Assembly: GCA_902806575.1 (NCBI GenBank)
Contig: CADCXD010000004.1
Location: 124,001-188,000, forward strand
Source of the DNA: Jackrogersella multiformis
Taxonomy: Eukaryota > Ascomycota > Sordariomycetes > Xylariales > Hypoxylaceae
Direction: 5' to 3'
Length of the DNA: 64,000 nt
The notes below the pieces were generated by a model. That model saw nothing but the letters and a program-made list of their open reading frames with translations. It had not been told where the DNA came from and did no database searches. Shown here in pieces: positions 12,393-24,200 of this stretch (position 1 is its first letter; each line of letters starts with the position of its first letter). The position numbers were made by a program, and so were the translations under genes.

Positions 12393-13105
12393 CTTGTTAA
12401 TTCGCGTAAATTCGCGTTAATTCTCAAGCCGGATCTCTGCTCTGCGAATATACTAAGGTAGTGGTAACTCTCGCTAGAAACCTTGGAAGCGTACTGTACT
12501 GAGTAATAGGACGGGACTAGCCAAAGTCAATAGAATTTAGGTAGGCTGGTAGGATGAGAAAACTAGGTCTAGGTACGTCATAGCTACGGGCTGTCCCGTT
12601 ATTATTGGATACCAAGGAATAGTCGGTTGCGGAGATTCCCGTCATTACAGGGACCAGGCGAGATAGACTACTATAGTAGGCCAGGTAGGTATTAGGTACT
12701 AATGAGAACTAGGCCCACTATAAGTAACTCAATTCAAGGTTACTTCCAAGCCCTAGTTGCCTTACCCACTGTAATTCTTCTATTAATACTGCATTGCATC
12801 CATTCCACATTTCATTATCAAAGGTGCCTTTAGCAAGCCTTCATGTTTTACAGTCCAAGTCCCATCTCTAGGAAAACCAGGAGTATCTCCCATTAATCCA
12901 TCCCAGCCAACAGTCATGTATGTCACTGGTGTAGGAATTGTCAGAATTGTGCTAGTTTTGAATAGCCCTGGAAGATCATGCAGAAGACCTACCTGCGTAG
13001 AGGACTGCGTAGAGGAATCCTGCGTTACCGAGCAAAAAAGGGGGAGGGGGGTACCACCTATTTAACAGAGGTAAGTCAGGTCAATATAATAGGTATGGTA
13101 TGGTA
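12393..13105. other. intergenic; no gene seen
   Basis: This should hold the promoter of the Frag1-type gene on its left side. Short GTAGGTA/CCTAGG-type motifs occur near 12540-12710. No coding signal was found; the 67-codon frame at 12978-13181 overlaps the neighbouring gene antisense and looks like chance. Confidence 0.5.
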
Positions 13106-13481
13106 TTATTCCTTTCTTGGTGGATCAGACTCACCATCGCCTCCTCGGATTGCAAAATCTTCATCATCAAATTTCCAATAGTCGTACGCCGTTAAATGAT
13201 AGATGGCACGTTCCGATTTCCAATTCTAGCCGAGTTGATTGCCAGGACAGATCGTCCCTACTTACGAATTTTATCGTCGTTCTAGACCTCTCATATTTCA
13301 TCGGCCGTCTTAAGTGCGGCGTCGAATCAACCGCTGGCGTATCAGGCAGGATGCCTTGAAGCATAATAAGACTACGAGGGTCTCCGTCGTGCTCGGGATT
13401 ACTCCACCAAGAACTATTTAAACCCTCGTAGACAGCATAGAGTCCATAAACTTGTGGTAAAGGGGCTAGGTAGGGTGTCAT
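13106..13481 (-). CDS. small hypothetical protein, possibly spliced or a fragment
   Basis: The product is not recognised. Exon 13266-13481 (MTPYLAPLPQVYGLYAVYEG onward, 72 codons) can join in phase to 13106-13225 across a very short 40-bp intron (GTAAGT...GCTAG). The predicted protein of 111 residues ends in an acidic tail (YWKFDDEDFAIRGGDGESD). Without the splice the first frame runs on for about 32 less protein-like residues. Both halves have protein-like composition, but there is no domain or family match that I know. The frame may lack upstream exons: a Met-starting stretch lies 5' in another frame. It could also be the remains of a larger gene. Confidence 0.35.
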
Positions 13482-13896
13482 TATGCCACGCCCAGCTTGA
13501 AAGAATATTGAATGGTAAAAATGTCTCGAGTTCCATATTGACCTAGCACCGCGTCTTCGACTACCTAGGTATCGTTACATGAATTTCGTTACCTGCATCC
13601 CCGTTTTGTCAACGTTAAACGCGAAGTTACCATTTCCGATCTGTAAAGGGGTAGTAGCATTGTCGATTAACTTCTCTCTCTTTACCTTGTATTGAGTAAC
13701 GATACTTCGTCTTCATCCGACTTGATTAGAATTCGAACTCTAGTAGCATAATATGGAGAGTTACCTAGAACTAGAATTCTTACCTATCGATCTTACCCCA
13801 GATTAATAGATCTAATATGAACACAAGACTAACCAAGAAGATAACCATTGTTGATGGTGCCAAACTCACTCTGAGCTTCACATTTGACGATTAAGG

Positions 13897-13914
13897 TACC
13901 TACCTAGGTAGGCA
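13897..13914. repeat. CCTAGG-centred palindromic motif
   Basis: TACCTACCTAGGTAGGCA, 17 of 18 positions matching the perfect palindrome found at 18809 and 30797. It lies in intergenic DNA upstream of the P450. Confidence 0.7.
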
Positions 13915-14136
13915 ATCATCGACGTATACGGTAGGTGAGCATAGTAGACTATATCAATATTAACCATTTACCCAAACAAATGTACCCGGATTCTATAGAA
14001 CCCCCATCGCTTCTGGCAAACATTTCCCCGCATATTAATGACAATAGCAGGGCGAGGAGTTTCGTGGAAGAAATGAGGCCCATACACATGTAATACCTTT
14101 ATGCCTACCTACTACCGTAGCTACCGGTATCAAATT

Positions 14137-14157
14137 ACCTACCTACCTACCTACCTA
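14137..14157. repeat. ACCT microsatellite
   Basis: Five tandem ACCT units followed by ACGTAGGTA, so the array runs into an inverted half. It is the same tetranucleotide that builds the dispersed palindromes, suggesting a common slippage origin. Confidence 0.8.
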
Positions 14158-14751
14158 CGTAGGTATGGTAGTTGGGTAGTTAATAAGTATAATTCCAATC
14201 TCAAACTTCATAATGTAAACCAAAACAACCAGCCCGAGCCGCGCCGCGAGACACAAAGCGAACAGCATCCGGCGCTATCGGCCGTCCTTTCTGTTCCAGT
14301 TCCAATCGAGTGAATGTATTTCAAATATTTTGTGTAATGATAATACCTAGGTAGTTACCAAGAGGTAATAATGAACATACGTGGGGTCGGCTCCACAAGT
14401 GAAGGTATCCAAGAATGCCATCTCGCCTCTTCGTCTCTTCTCGGGTTACGTACAGAAAGCGACGGCAGATCAGCATAGCCTCCATCGCAGTGGAAAGTTT
14501 TACAATGCGATCTCTGGTTGAATATAGTAATCTGTGAATTCATGGGAATTATTAATGTAAAAGCCTCGTTAGCTAACCTAACCTAACAAATTTCCAATTT
14601 TATTCGAAAATCTACCTACCTAGGAGGTAGGTAACTAGATAAGTAAGAGGTAAGTATGTAGCATTACCAGGTTCACGGTTTATATCACATAACCGTGGGG
14701 ACCCCCTTTTAGAACGGACCTTTATTTGTAACATTGCACAACAATTCTTAC

Positions 14752-14819
14752 TTATATAACAATGCTTTGTCAGTGAAGGATTTATTTATATAACAATGCT
14801 TGGTCAGTGAAGGATTTAT
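14752..14819. repeat. 34-bp tandem duplication
   Basis: Two head-to-tail copies of a 34-bp unit starting TTATATAACAATGCTT, differing at one base (TTTG versus TTGG). It lies in intergenic DNA and no function is evident. Confidence 0.85.
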
Positions 14820-15382
14820 TCATTAGGGTTAGCTTTATAGCTAGCTTACCTAGGTAGTCAGGTATGCCACCTGACTTCACAGCGCCAACGGCCCTTAACC
14901 TACCTATAGGGATATCTTACACTCCTCAGATCTAAGATAGATTTCTCTCTTTTAATGCAACTACCTAGATATACTAACTTATATCCTCTCATAGCAATTG
15001 CTTAGTGATACAGGTTCAGTGTTCGGATCGGCCTCGGAGCCGTGGCTCTACATCCCTAACAACGGCCATGCCAACCTTAACATTATTGGCATGCTCGTAA
15101 CCTTACAATCCCATTGCGGTAAAATGGTAGGTACGAGCCAAATAACGACCGGTGCTTTACATTCCTATTTAAGAAGTTAGTCTTGGTAGAAAAAAATCAC
15201 GACACAATAACCCCTCGTAAACTTGGGCAAATGGTGTTGCAAATGGGGGTCTGTTCCAAAAGGGGGTCAACACGGTTATACCTTCGGCATGTACTTGACG
15301 ATTTGTTCATTCAGGAACGATATCGGATCTACCGATGTGGGTAGTAACATTCCGATGCCATCAATCACTTGATAACTAGGTG

Positions 15383-15389
15383 TATATAA
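15383..15389 (+). promoter_or_regulatory. possible TATA box of the P450 gene
   Basis: TATATAA lies 109 bp upstream of the P450 start codon. The position fits a fungal promoter; no transcription start can be seen. Confidence 0.35.
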
Positions 15390-15497
15390 GACATGTTCTA
15401 ACTTCCAATAATCAGAATATACGCCTGATTGAGTTCTATACCTCTACCTAGGTAAGCCACCAATTTATACGCCAAGTTACAAATTCTACGTGAAATT

Positions 15498-17415
15498 ATG
15501 GAGGCTCAATTTGCCATAGGCGGCATATTGGCCGTCATATTATTGCGAATCTTAGTGAGAAGAATGCTCTACCCTCGCCCTTTACCTGGTATACCGTATG
15601 ACGAGGAGGCGGCCAAGAGGATCAGTGGTGATCTTCCGAGTATAGCTGCCACCTTCCACGAGCTGACGGAGTGGGCTATACCCATGGGTCGTCGATCGCT
15701 CCTGTACGGATCGCCAATCCACCAGTTGTTCATGAATCCATTCACAAAGCCATACGTCCTGATTGACGACCCGCGAGAGGCATCCGATATGGTGTTGAGA
15801 AGATCAAAGGAGTTTGACAAGAGCACGATGGCTGGAATCTGGCAAACCTTCATCCCATATTCGACCATAGCGCAGTCGACAACTCCCGAATGGAGAGCCC
15901 AGAGGAAGGAGTGGCAAGACACGATGCATCCTGATTTTCTCCGGCGAGTCGTGGCCAAGAATATCTATGCCGCAGCCAAAGATCTGACGAGACTCTGGGA
16001 AGTGCGGTGCATGCATGCCAATGGTCGCCCGATCGATGCCAGCGAGGACTTCTCCTTTGCAGCTCTGGATGCTATCTGGACTGCGATGTTCGGGGAGCGA
16101 CTTGACCTGGTTAAGGCCCAGATACAGACGCTCGAGACGGGAAAGAATGTCAAGACTAAAGGCTTAGATATGCACGGCACCGTGAAATTTATCAACATCT
16201 TATCAAATACGTGGCGAGGATCCTTCTGGCCTGCTTTAGCCAGGTGGCGAATGCTACGAAACCCTGCTTATCGCAAGTACATGGAGGTCAAAGACCGCGA
16301 GATCGACCGCATCCTTCTTACCGCCTCAGATCGATTTCAGAGAGTATTAGACGGCTCTAGCGATGGCGAAGAACATGACACGTGTGCTATGGATCTCGTG
16401 CTCAGGCGTAATATGCTCGCAGCTCAGAAGGCCGGAAAACCCGTTCCGGATCCAACTAAGAACGCAAGAATGCGAGATGAACTAGTGCTTTTCATATACT
16501 CCGTGAGTCGTTGGGAACTGAAGTTAGGGTATTATTTCGCTGACATGTAATGTAGGGCCACGATACTACAAGCATAACTCGTACGTCGCGGCGACTCTTC
16601 TTACCCCTTTTCTTCTTGGCCCGGAATTACTCATTCGAATGCCCGTGCGCCTAATTATGTCTGCTAACCTTCAATATTATAGTGCAATGGTTTGTAAAGT
16701 TTATGACCAACAACCAGGAAGCCCAGACGAAGCTTCGAGAAGCTTTAAGATCCGCCTTCCCCGGCAAGTCGCTACCTGACGTTGCAGACCTCATCACCAA
16801 GGACGTGCCATACCTCAACGCCACGATCGAGGAGACTCTCCGATGCGCTACCACCTCGGCCCACATCCTGCGCGTTTCTACAATGGACACGGAGCTGTTC
16901 GGCCACAAAATACCCGCGGGTACGCAGATCGCGGCCCTTACGTCAACCCTATGGCATCCGCCGCCCGTGCCCGAGGAAAAACGGAGTCCAACGAGTCATG
17001 CCGCATTCGAGAAGGGCGATAACGTCGACTGGACATGCAAGCCAAGCGCCCAGGATCTCGAAAAGTTCGCACCCGAACGATGGTTTAAAATAGACGAGGA
17101 CGGAAACGAGGTCTTCGACGCGAATTCGCTCATCCAGAACGCATTCGGTGGCGGAGTTAGGGGGTGTTTTGGTAAGTTATCAACTACAACAACTAATCAT
17201 ACAATCATAGCGAGAATGTGTACCTAGGCATATAACTGACTGTAATATATTGCACAGGGCGAAGATTGGCCATGATGGAGTTACGCATCATAATCACCTT
17301 GATTGTGATGAGCTTCAACTTTCTCCCGCTACCCCCCGAGCTTAATAGTTTTCAGGCTCATGAGCAATTACTCCGTAGTCCTCAGCAGTGCTTCTTGAAG
17401 CTAGAGGCTGCCTGA
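15498..17415 (+). CDS. cytochrome P450 monooxygenase
   Basis: Four exons, 15498-16502, 16556-16580, 16683-17171 and 17258-17415, give 558 residues. The N-terminus has a hydrophobic anchor (about 6-22) followed by YPRPLPGIPY, the proline-rich hinge of microsomal P450s. The 25-nt second exon encodes GHDTTSIT, the oxygen-activating I-helix motif, bridging FIYS and LQWFVKFM. Later come EETLR (K-helix ExxR), APERWF (PERF region) and FGGGVRGCFGRRLA, whose Cys (about residue 504) is the haem ligand. All catalytic motifs are intact, so the gene is probably functional. Introns are typical (CTAAC branch in intron 2; CCTAGG motif in intron 3). The subfamily and substrate cannot be told. The neighbours do not form a recognisable metabolite cluster. 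Confidence 0.9.
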
Positions 17416-17643
17416 TATTGCAATGTTGAATCAACTCCGATATTAATTTTGCACGGAGACCAAACGTAGAGCATATGTGCGTGTTCTGAATAAGTTACAT
17501 ATTTAGGTAGTTATCATATAACTCTATGAACAAACTAGAATATAACCCCTTCGTATCAATTTACTTTCCTCCGAGGCTTCGTTGATAACCTAACTAACTG
17601 AAAGTCTTGGCATTCTGATGATTTTGTCGATGGCGTACTCAGC

Positions 17644-18347
17644 TTAGTATCTTACGCCCCCGTTCTTTTCGAAGGATTCGATCCGCTGCCGGATGGAATC
17701 ACCTAGGTCGCAGATCATGTCGATTGGAATATGGGCCCAGCCTTGCTCTAGAGCATCTTTCAGTTGTGTTAAGCTCGAGGCACCAATCGGATGATCTTCC
17801 CCAGCACGGCAACTTTTGTAAACGTCATATTTTAGCCAAATCCACGTATTGTCGATTAGTGTGAGATCGGTGCTCTCGGTCGGCTTATGTGATTTCGCGC
17901 GGATGGCGCTAGTAACGACGACAGCAGCTGCAGCTCCAGCCTGAACGGCCCCATTGACGATTGCGGCGCCATATCCGGCCATACCGGCACTCTGTAGCGT
18001 CGCGAACGCACTGCCTGCTACTACATTACCGATCCCAGCCTGGACACCTGATGCGATCGAGCCTATCAGAGACAACGGCTTGGGTTAGCTATTCCCTACA
18101 AGTACCTACCTAACTATGTAGGTAGGTATAATACTCAATACTAATGGAGGAAATAGTTCCGATATAGAAACGTACCTCCCACGATACCGTTCGCTCCGAA
18201 GCCAGCCAGACCGAGAAACGGCCCAGCGATGGCTGCAGGGGCTATGATAACAGCACCTGCGGCGCCGTATGCGGTGGCGCTTTTGGGGTTTTGAGCAACC
18301 CAGTTCGCGGCCTTTGTGGCAGCGTCGGCTATGTTGGAAAAATTCAT
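17644..18347 (-). CDS. ISG12/IFI6-like (Ifi-6-16 family) hydrophobic protein
   Basis: Two exons, 18176-18347 and 17644-18062, are joined in phase (G then GC) across a 107-bp intron that contains an inverted CCTACCTA motif. The protein is 196 residues. Residues about 25-110 are Gly/Ala-rich and hydrophobic, with GAVIIAPAAIAGPFLGLAGF, then GSIASGVQAGIGNVVAGS and FATLQSAGMAGYGAAIVNG. This is the signature of the interferon-inducible ISG12/IFI6/IFI27 family, membrane proteins linked in animals to mitochondria and cell death. A C-terminal segment of about 85 residues (from RAKSHKPTE) is hydrophilic, with WIWLKYDVYKSCRAGEDHP, and is not part of that family. The role in fungi is unknown to me. The flavin amine oxidase lies upstream on the same strand. 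Confidence 0.75.
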
Positions 18348-18942
18348 CTTGGTATTGCTTAGTAAATTCTTTGGGTGAGGTTGGCGGTTTGATTGTGTTT
18401 TAATTTTAATTCTTTAATTCAAGCGTGAGAGCTGGGAGGAAGGATTAAATATGTCACAATGTGGAATAAAGAATCAGGCATGATCTGGAGGCCTTCAGGA
18501 TTCGGTCTCACCAGGGTCGCAAGTGTGGTGGCCTGCAGATAGCCACGGCGCCACGGCAGCCTGCCTACCTACCTAGGTACCTAGGTAGCTATACTGCCCT
18601 ACTTTACCCAACTGTACAAAGGCGAATTAATTGGTAGATTTCTAAAAACATCAGCTACTAAAGGAGCATGCGACTGAGACAGCTATCATTGGAGGAAAAT
18701 AGAAGATCATTATAGTAGATCAATTTCTACGTTTAAGATCTAGCTGTCAGCTTTATTCCCCAACTTGATTGGAAGTGACTGAGACTAGAAAATACTTGCT
18801 TACGTAGATACCTACCTAGGTAGGTATTCAAGGTAGACCCCAAGGCAGACTTACTCCTACCTAAGGTATGAGCTTTCATGCTTCCAACTAGATGCGACAT
18901 TGCTACCAAAGATACACCATATAATACCCAGGTAACAGTTAC
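18348..18942. other. intergenic with CCTAGG palindromes
   Basis: The stretch separates the ISG12-like promoter from the amine oxidase 3' end. It carries a double motif at 18564-18588 (CCTACCTACCTAGG then TACCTAGGTAG) and a perfect 18-bp palindrome at 18809. No coding signal was seen. Confidence 0.6.
18809..18826. repeat. perfect 18-bp palindrome of the CCTAGG family
   Basis: TACCTACCTAGGTAGGTA reads identically on both strands. The same 18-mer occurs at 30797-30814, with near copies at 13897 and 46979. Confidence 0.9.
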
Positions 18943-20535
18943 CTACCTACCACTAATTACCCCGGTACCCCGTAAGCTCGCTATGACTTCCTCTGCACCT
19001 CTCTGCCCCGACCTCACGGCACCGTCCATGTAGCCTTTCCAGACGACAGATGTCTCGGTGCCAACGAAATGTATCTTTCCAACCGGCTCTCTCATCACAT
19101 CAGAGCCTAGCGACGTAAGCACGCCAGGGCCCATCACAGGAGAAGGAGCGCCGAGGAAGTATGGATCCTCAAACCAGAGCTTCTCGTGAATAGCAATAGG
19201 CTTAGGCACAGCTGTGGCGGTAGAGAAGACCGAGTTGAATTGTTCAAGAACGGCATCCTGGCGCTCCGCTGCCGACAACTTGTTCCAAACTCTTCCGAAC
19301 TCGCCCACGACAAAGCAGCTTACGGACCACTGGTCATCTTCCGGAACGCTTGTATCGCGGGTGAAGGACACGGGTCCTTTAAATGAGTCCATCACTCCCG
19401 ACAAATCTGCCGCATGCCACCACGGCTTGTCGAAGACCAACACTACTTTGCTGTAGTACCCCAGAGCGGTGCTCTCACCCAACTTTCGCTTCTTCTCCGG
19501 CAGCGTTGGCACGAATTCAATCGTGCGATATAAAGTGGTCGGTATGGAAACCACCACATGTTTGGCCTTGAACACCGCGTTGGAAGTGGAATGTACTTCG
19601 TAGGACCCGTCGATTTGACGGACGGACTTCACCACGGTGTTCAAATAGAGCGATCTCGAAGTCAACGAGCTAGCAATACTTTCCGATATAGTTTGCATAC
19701 CTATCGATGTATCAAGATCTAGATGTCAGTACCTCCGTCTCGGGGTTGGGCATGTTTTCTTTCTTACCGCGTCTCGCCCGAATGTACTGCGCGCCGTCTT
19801 TCCGGTCCGAAGTTATAACACTCACACCGCCTCCACTCTTGACGTAGTTGATCATGAACAGAGCGCTAACCTCCTCGGCCTCAACCCCTAATAGAGCACC
19901 CGTAGCTACCGAGGCTATGGCGGCTCCAATATTGGGCGCAACATCCTGACAGAACTCGGTGAATGTTATACTATCGAGCCTCTCGGCGTCAGGTCCAACC
20001 TCGGGATGTTCGAGATCCGACACCTCGACAGCTTGTTGAATGGCGCCGTATATTTGATCAAGTTCACTAGGATAGTCGCCGCCTCCGTTCTTCCCAGCAG
20101 GATTCAAGATTAGAAACGCGCTGTTCATCGTGGCAACCCCTCTCAGGCAGCTTGGTGACTCACGGATGGTTCGTCGTCGCCGTACGGGTGAGCTTCCACG
20201 CTGCCATCCTGCGATTGGTTAAAGCTAGTGCCGGTAGCTCTTTGGATCACAGCTCCGATGTTATACTTCTCAAATAGTTTCCATATCTCGGACTGATTGC
20301 TGTCGTTGACCCACGCAGCTCCGATGTCGTTCACGCCGGCAGGTTTCGAGCTTGACTTGATGCTGAGCGTCTTGCCGCCCACCCTGTCGTTAGCCTCGAG
20401 AACTAAGCACGAAAACCCAGCGGACTGGATATTTAAGGCGGCCTGGAGACCACTCAGGCCGGCTCCTATCACAACCACATCCGCATCAGCATCAGCATAT
20501 GCCGACGTGGGTCGCGGGACTGTGTCGGTGGTCAT
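18943..20535 (-). CDS. flavin-containing amine oxidase (MAO-like)
   Basis: Three exons are inferred: 20164-20535, 19768-20089 and 18943-19700, giving 483 residues. The start MTTDTVPRP is preferred because it places the FAD-binding Rossmann motif (VVVIGAGLSGLQAALN, then EANDRVGGKT) near residue 20 as usual; an in-frame ATG at 20634 would add 33 residues. The C-terminus has GKIHFVGTETSVVWKGYMDG, matching the conserved GTETAxxWxGYMDGA of monoamine oxidases. The exon 2/3 junction (ARRG-MQTISESIA) is clear. The exon 1/2 acceptor is uncertain: I used GTGAGT...GGGAAG, which keeps the PYGDDEPS block in phase. The enzyme would oxidise amines to aldehydes with release of hydrogen peroxide; the substrate is unknown. 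There is no C-terminal peroxisomal SKL. Confidence 0.85.
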
Positions 20536-21246
20536 CGTGATGGCGAAGACTAAGAAAGGGATACTTTTGTCAGGTGAATCACTCTGTGATTGAAGTTTCT
20601 GTGTTGACTCATTTTGTGAACGATGCAGTTTCAAGTCCTCTTATAGTAAGTCCTCTTATAATAGCAAGTTGGAGCACTATACCTACCTAGGTGCCTAGGT
20701 AAGTAGGTATACCAAGAAATCGTCAGCCATCGATCACTACGGATTCCGAGGAGGCCGTCGGTGAGGCCGGACCCCGCAGAATGTATGGCACGTTCATTTG
20801 CGTGCTGCTAGATATCTACCCACTTACTATCCCATTGACCGGCACAAGACTACAATAGCTACAATTTTCTAAGTATAGCAACAATGACAACGACTTTGAC
20901 TAATATGTCCACTTATTCGTAATTATGCTCCCAGTGAAACAATTCTCATTGGCTATATAGAGCGGACTTAGTTTTACTCAAAGCTATTTTTAGTAAATTG
21001 TAGCTATCGTATGTAGCCTTGTGCCGGTCAATGGGTTATTATTCTCGTCAGCAAATACAAGTAAGCTTGATAGAGATATCTTCATCAGCTTTGGAATGCA
21101 TGAAGCATTGGCCGCTCGTCAACTTTTCCGGTTATATTTACCTTCCTATGCTCCTAAGTACATTTACCACCCCTCAAGCCCTACCTTAAGCGCATTAATA
21201 CTGCTGTGTAATATATTATCGCTTTCGCTTTTGCTTTCGTCCTCGT
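20536..21246. other. intergenic, amine oxidase promoter side
   Basis: It holds the 5' flank of the amine oxidase and the 3' flank of the NLR gene. A double CCTAGG motif is at 20681-20710. No gene was seen; the 93-codon frame at 21021-21302 is low-complexity and overlaps the NLR end antisense. Confidence 0.55.
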
Positions 21247-24200
21247 TTAATCCACGCCCTCTACATCAGGATCGGCTATGGCTTGCCCAGGTTCCTCCTT
21301 GATATCCCATTCCCTCTTCATCTCGTTGAGCCATTCCGAAGCAGGTATCATTTCCTCCCCTACACGTCGTCCTTCGTTATCAACATGGTCCCCCATGCGT
21401 ACCTCCTTCTTGAAAGCTCGTAGGCATGTGTCCTTATCCCACTTGGGCAAGTGAAGCCAATCGTGGTTCTTATGACACTGAGTCTCAAGAGATGACATCT
21501 TAAGCTTGCCAGCTTTTAACTTGCCCAGGCATCCATCGCAGAAGTCTATGTTGTAGCAATACTTGCAGTGGTTCAGCCCGTTCTCGAAGTCCCACATCGT
21601 GTTGCAGACATCGCACCAACGTTTCGCCCCGCAGTCATAGGCATGGAGCCATTGCTCGACCCTTGATATAATATTTTCGTACGCTTTCTTCCTTTCCACG
21701 TCCCTGGATCTCCCGTCGGCTTCTGGTTTGTGTGTAGTGTCGATGGCACCACCGGAGTCGGTACATGCCGAATCAGAATTCATACCTGAGAGTTGTGGAT
21801 TTGACACGTTGTCGACGCCATCGCCGTCGCCGATTTTGGAAACGACATCCTCGATATACTTCTTCAAGAACCCCAGCTGGTCCGTAATAGAAGACCCCAG
21901 AAAACGCTTTCCAACCATAGCAGCAAGTTCGCTACTCAGCACTTGTTCGGTTTCCGTTTCCGATTCAAGTACCCACGACAAGACGTCGCCATTAGCCGAT
22001 ACTATAGCCGGAAGCAGCGGGAGCGAAAACGCGGATAGCGCGTTGAGCTCATCGCCGCAATATAATAGAACCTCTGCTAATTGATAGTAACCTTCTCCGT
22101 CGTTATCTGCTACATCATCAGAGAGCAGATCGAAGGCTGAGGTAATATGTGCCTGCAAGATCCCCCGGGCCTTCGATACATCCTTGCTAACCCTGGCATA
22201 ATAGCTTGCTAAGTAGGTCTTCAGTTCGATGCCGGACGACGGGGGACCCTTGCTGACTAGATCATTCATCTTCTTAAGATAAACCTCGGGATCAGCGGAG
22301 TTCGATCCTCTCAAGCTCATGGCCTGGTCAAGATAGCAATTGCAAATCCAACTAGAAGCAAGAATCTGAGACCAAGTCCACGCGCCGTGATATATCGCGA
22401 TGTCGAGGCATTGCTCCCAGCACTGCAGGGCTTTTTGTATACGCGTGGCTTCTTCTGTGCTGTAGCGATAAATAGCAACGCCTTTATAGAGCAGCAACGA
22501 AGCCGCTTTAGTGAGATATTCTTCTCGTTTTGCTAGGTCAATCGTAAGATCCATCTGATGGAGGATACGGACGAAAGTATCGGAGTTTCCAGAAAGCGCA
22601 TTAAAACACGTAGCAAGCATGATAGCAGGTCTCCCCCTGTATAGAATTTCTTCTATGATCCGGCCAAATAGGTTGATTCCATTATTGGGACTTTTAGCTC
22701 TGACGAAATCGGTCAGGAGTTCCACCGCATCGCTGATAAAATCGTTGTCGAGATAAATTTTCAAAAGCTCAAACCGAGGCCTATGTTCATCTGGAGTTAG
22801 CTCGATGGCACGTTTTGTATACTCGACGGCGCGCTTGGGCTGCTCGAGTTCGATCTGCCATTCGGCCAGGCAGCGGTAACTCATGCTGAGAAGAGTATCT
22901 TTCTCCGGATTTTCTTCGCTGTTCAGGATCTTTAATGCTTTTTCCATCTCCTGGCAAGCCTTGATATATTGCCCATCCCCTGCGAGTGCCTTTGCCAATC
23001 CCTCTAGGCATTTCCAACCAGTATTCTTCAAGCTGGCGGCATTGTTATATGCTTCGATTGCCTTCGTATATTCGACTTCTCCAAGATATGTTTCTCCAAG
23101 TCTCTCATACATAAGAGCCTTGTCTTCGTCGCTAGTGATGGAATGTACCCCTCTACACCACTCTATGACATCTTCAACCGTCACCGAGGCCGGATCCCCT
23201 TCGGGCGAATCACGAGAGGTGCTGGCATCAATTTTATCATCTTCTGCTCGACTAGGTTCTCTAGATGGCAGCATCTGACGAAACCCTCTCAACCATTCGA
23301 ACGATTTTACGGCATCCCACTCTCTACCGCACAGCCAGTGCCGGGCAACCGTGCGCATGATATTCATAAGCAAGGCCTGGTTCGGATTCGCGTCCATCTT
23401 AACCTTATTCAGCCAATCTCGATCTAGGCGTCCCAGACCGCCAGTAACAGACGGGTCGTCCAGCCATCTGCGGAATATTTTGACCTCGCTCTCGTCCCCA
23501 AACCAGAGCAACGATTGGCAACTGTCCCAATGCCTCTCAACAGCTTCGCCGGTTACGAAGAGCGAGAAAAGGCCATCGCCTATTTCCTGTTTCTGAGATG
23601 GCGTAAGTTCGTCGTAGCCCGTTGCCTTCACCAAGAGATCTTCTAGATGCTGCGGTAGATAGTTGAGAAGATACTCGCCCAGCACTTTTGACTCCTTATT
23701 CGGCTCGCCGGCAAGCAAATTGAACGTCCGCCTCACGATGGTCAAATTCCCGTCCACCTCGTTGACTTGGATGTTGTTCTTGACGCCTTTCTGCTCTGCA
23801 ATCTGCTCGAATCCAAATGTGTTATGGGCTAAGGAGTCGACCTTCTGGCTGAGAGACCACAAGAATGACTGGACGCTTCTAACGTCGCCCTTTGTAATCG
23901 TTATCGTCGCGGTGAACGTCGGTGCATCATCAATGCTTCTCGGCTTCATTCTTCTCTTCGTGAGCATATCGTCCATATCGTCAGTAACGTTTACCCTGCC
24001 ATCCTTTCTAATTTTCAAGATGTTGGAGTATTTCCCCTCCAATTTCTTTCTTAACCGCAGAGTCCCCCTTCTTTTAGAACGAAGTACCAGGGCGGCATTG
24101 AGCTCATCGACGGTAAAGAAGATCCTACCGCAGATGACCCACTGAAACAACGAGAGTTAGCAATCGCTTCTTTAGGTGAAGGGTCCAAGGGTTCCAGGCA

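Larger units (their letters stand above)
13482..15497. other. intergenic with short repeats
   Basis: About 2 kb without a convincing gene. It contains CCTAGG-type motifs (13562, 13897, 14346, 14613, 14850 and 15448), an ACCT microsatellite near 14137 and a 34-bp tandem duplication at 14752. Open frames at 14101-14313, 14355-14543 and 14998-15180 are short, have repeat-derived residues, and lack splice or domain support. Confidence 0.55.
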
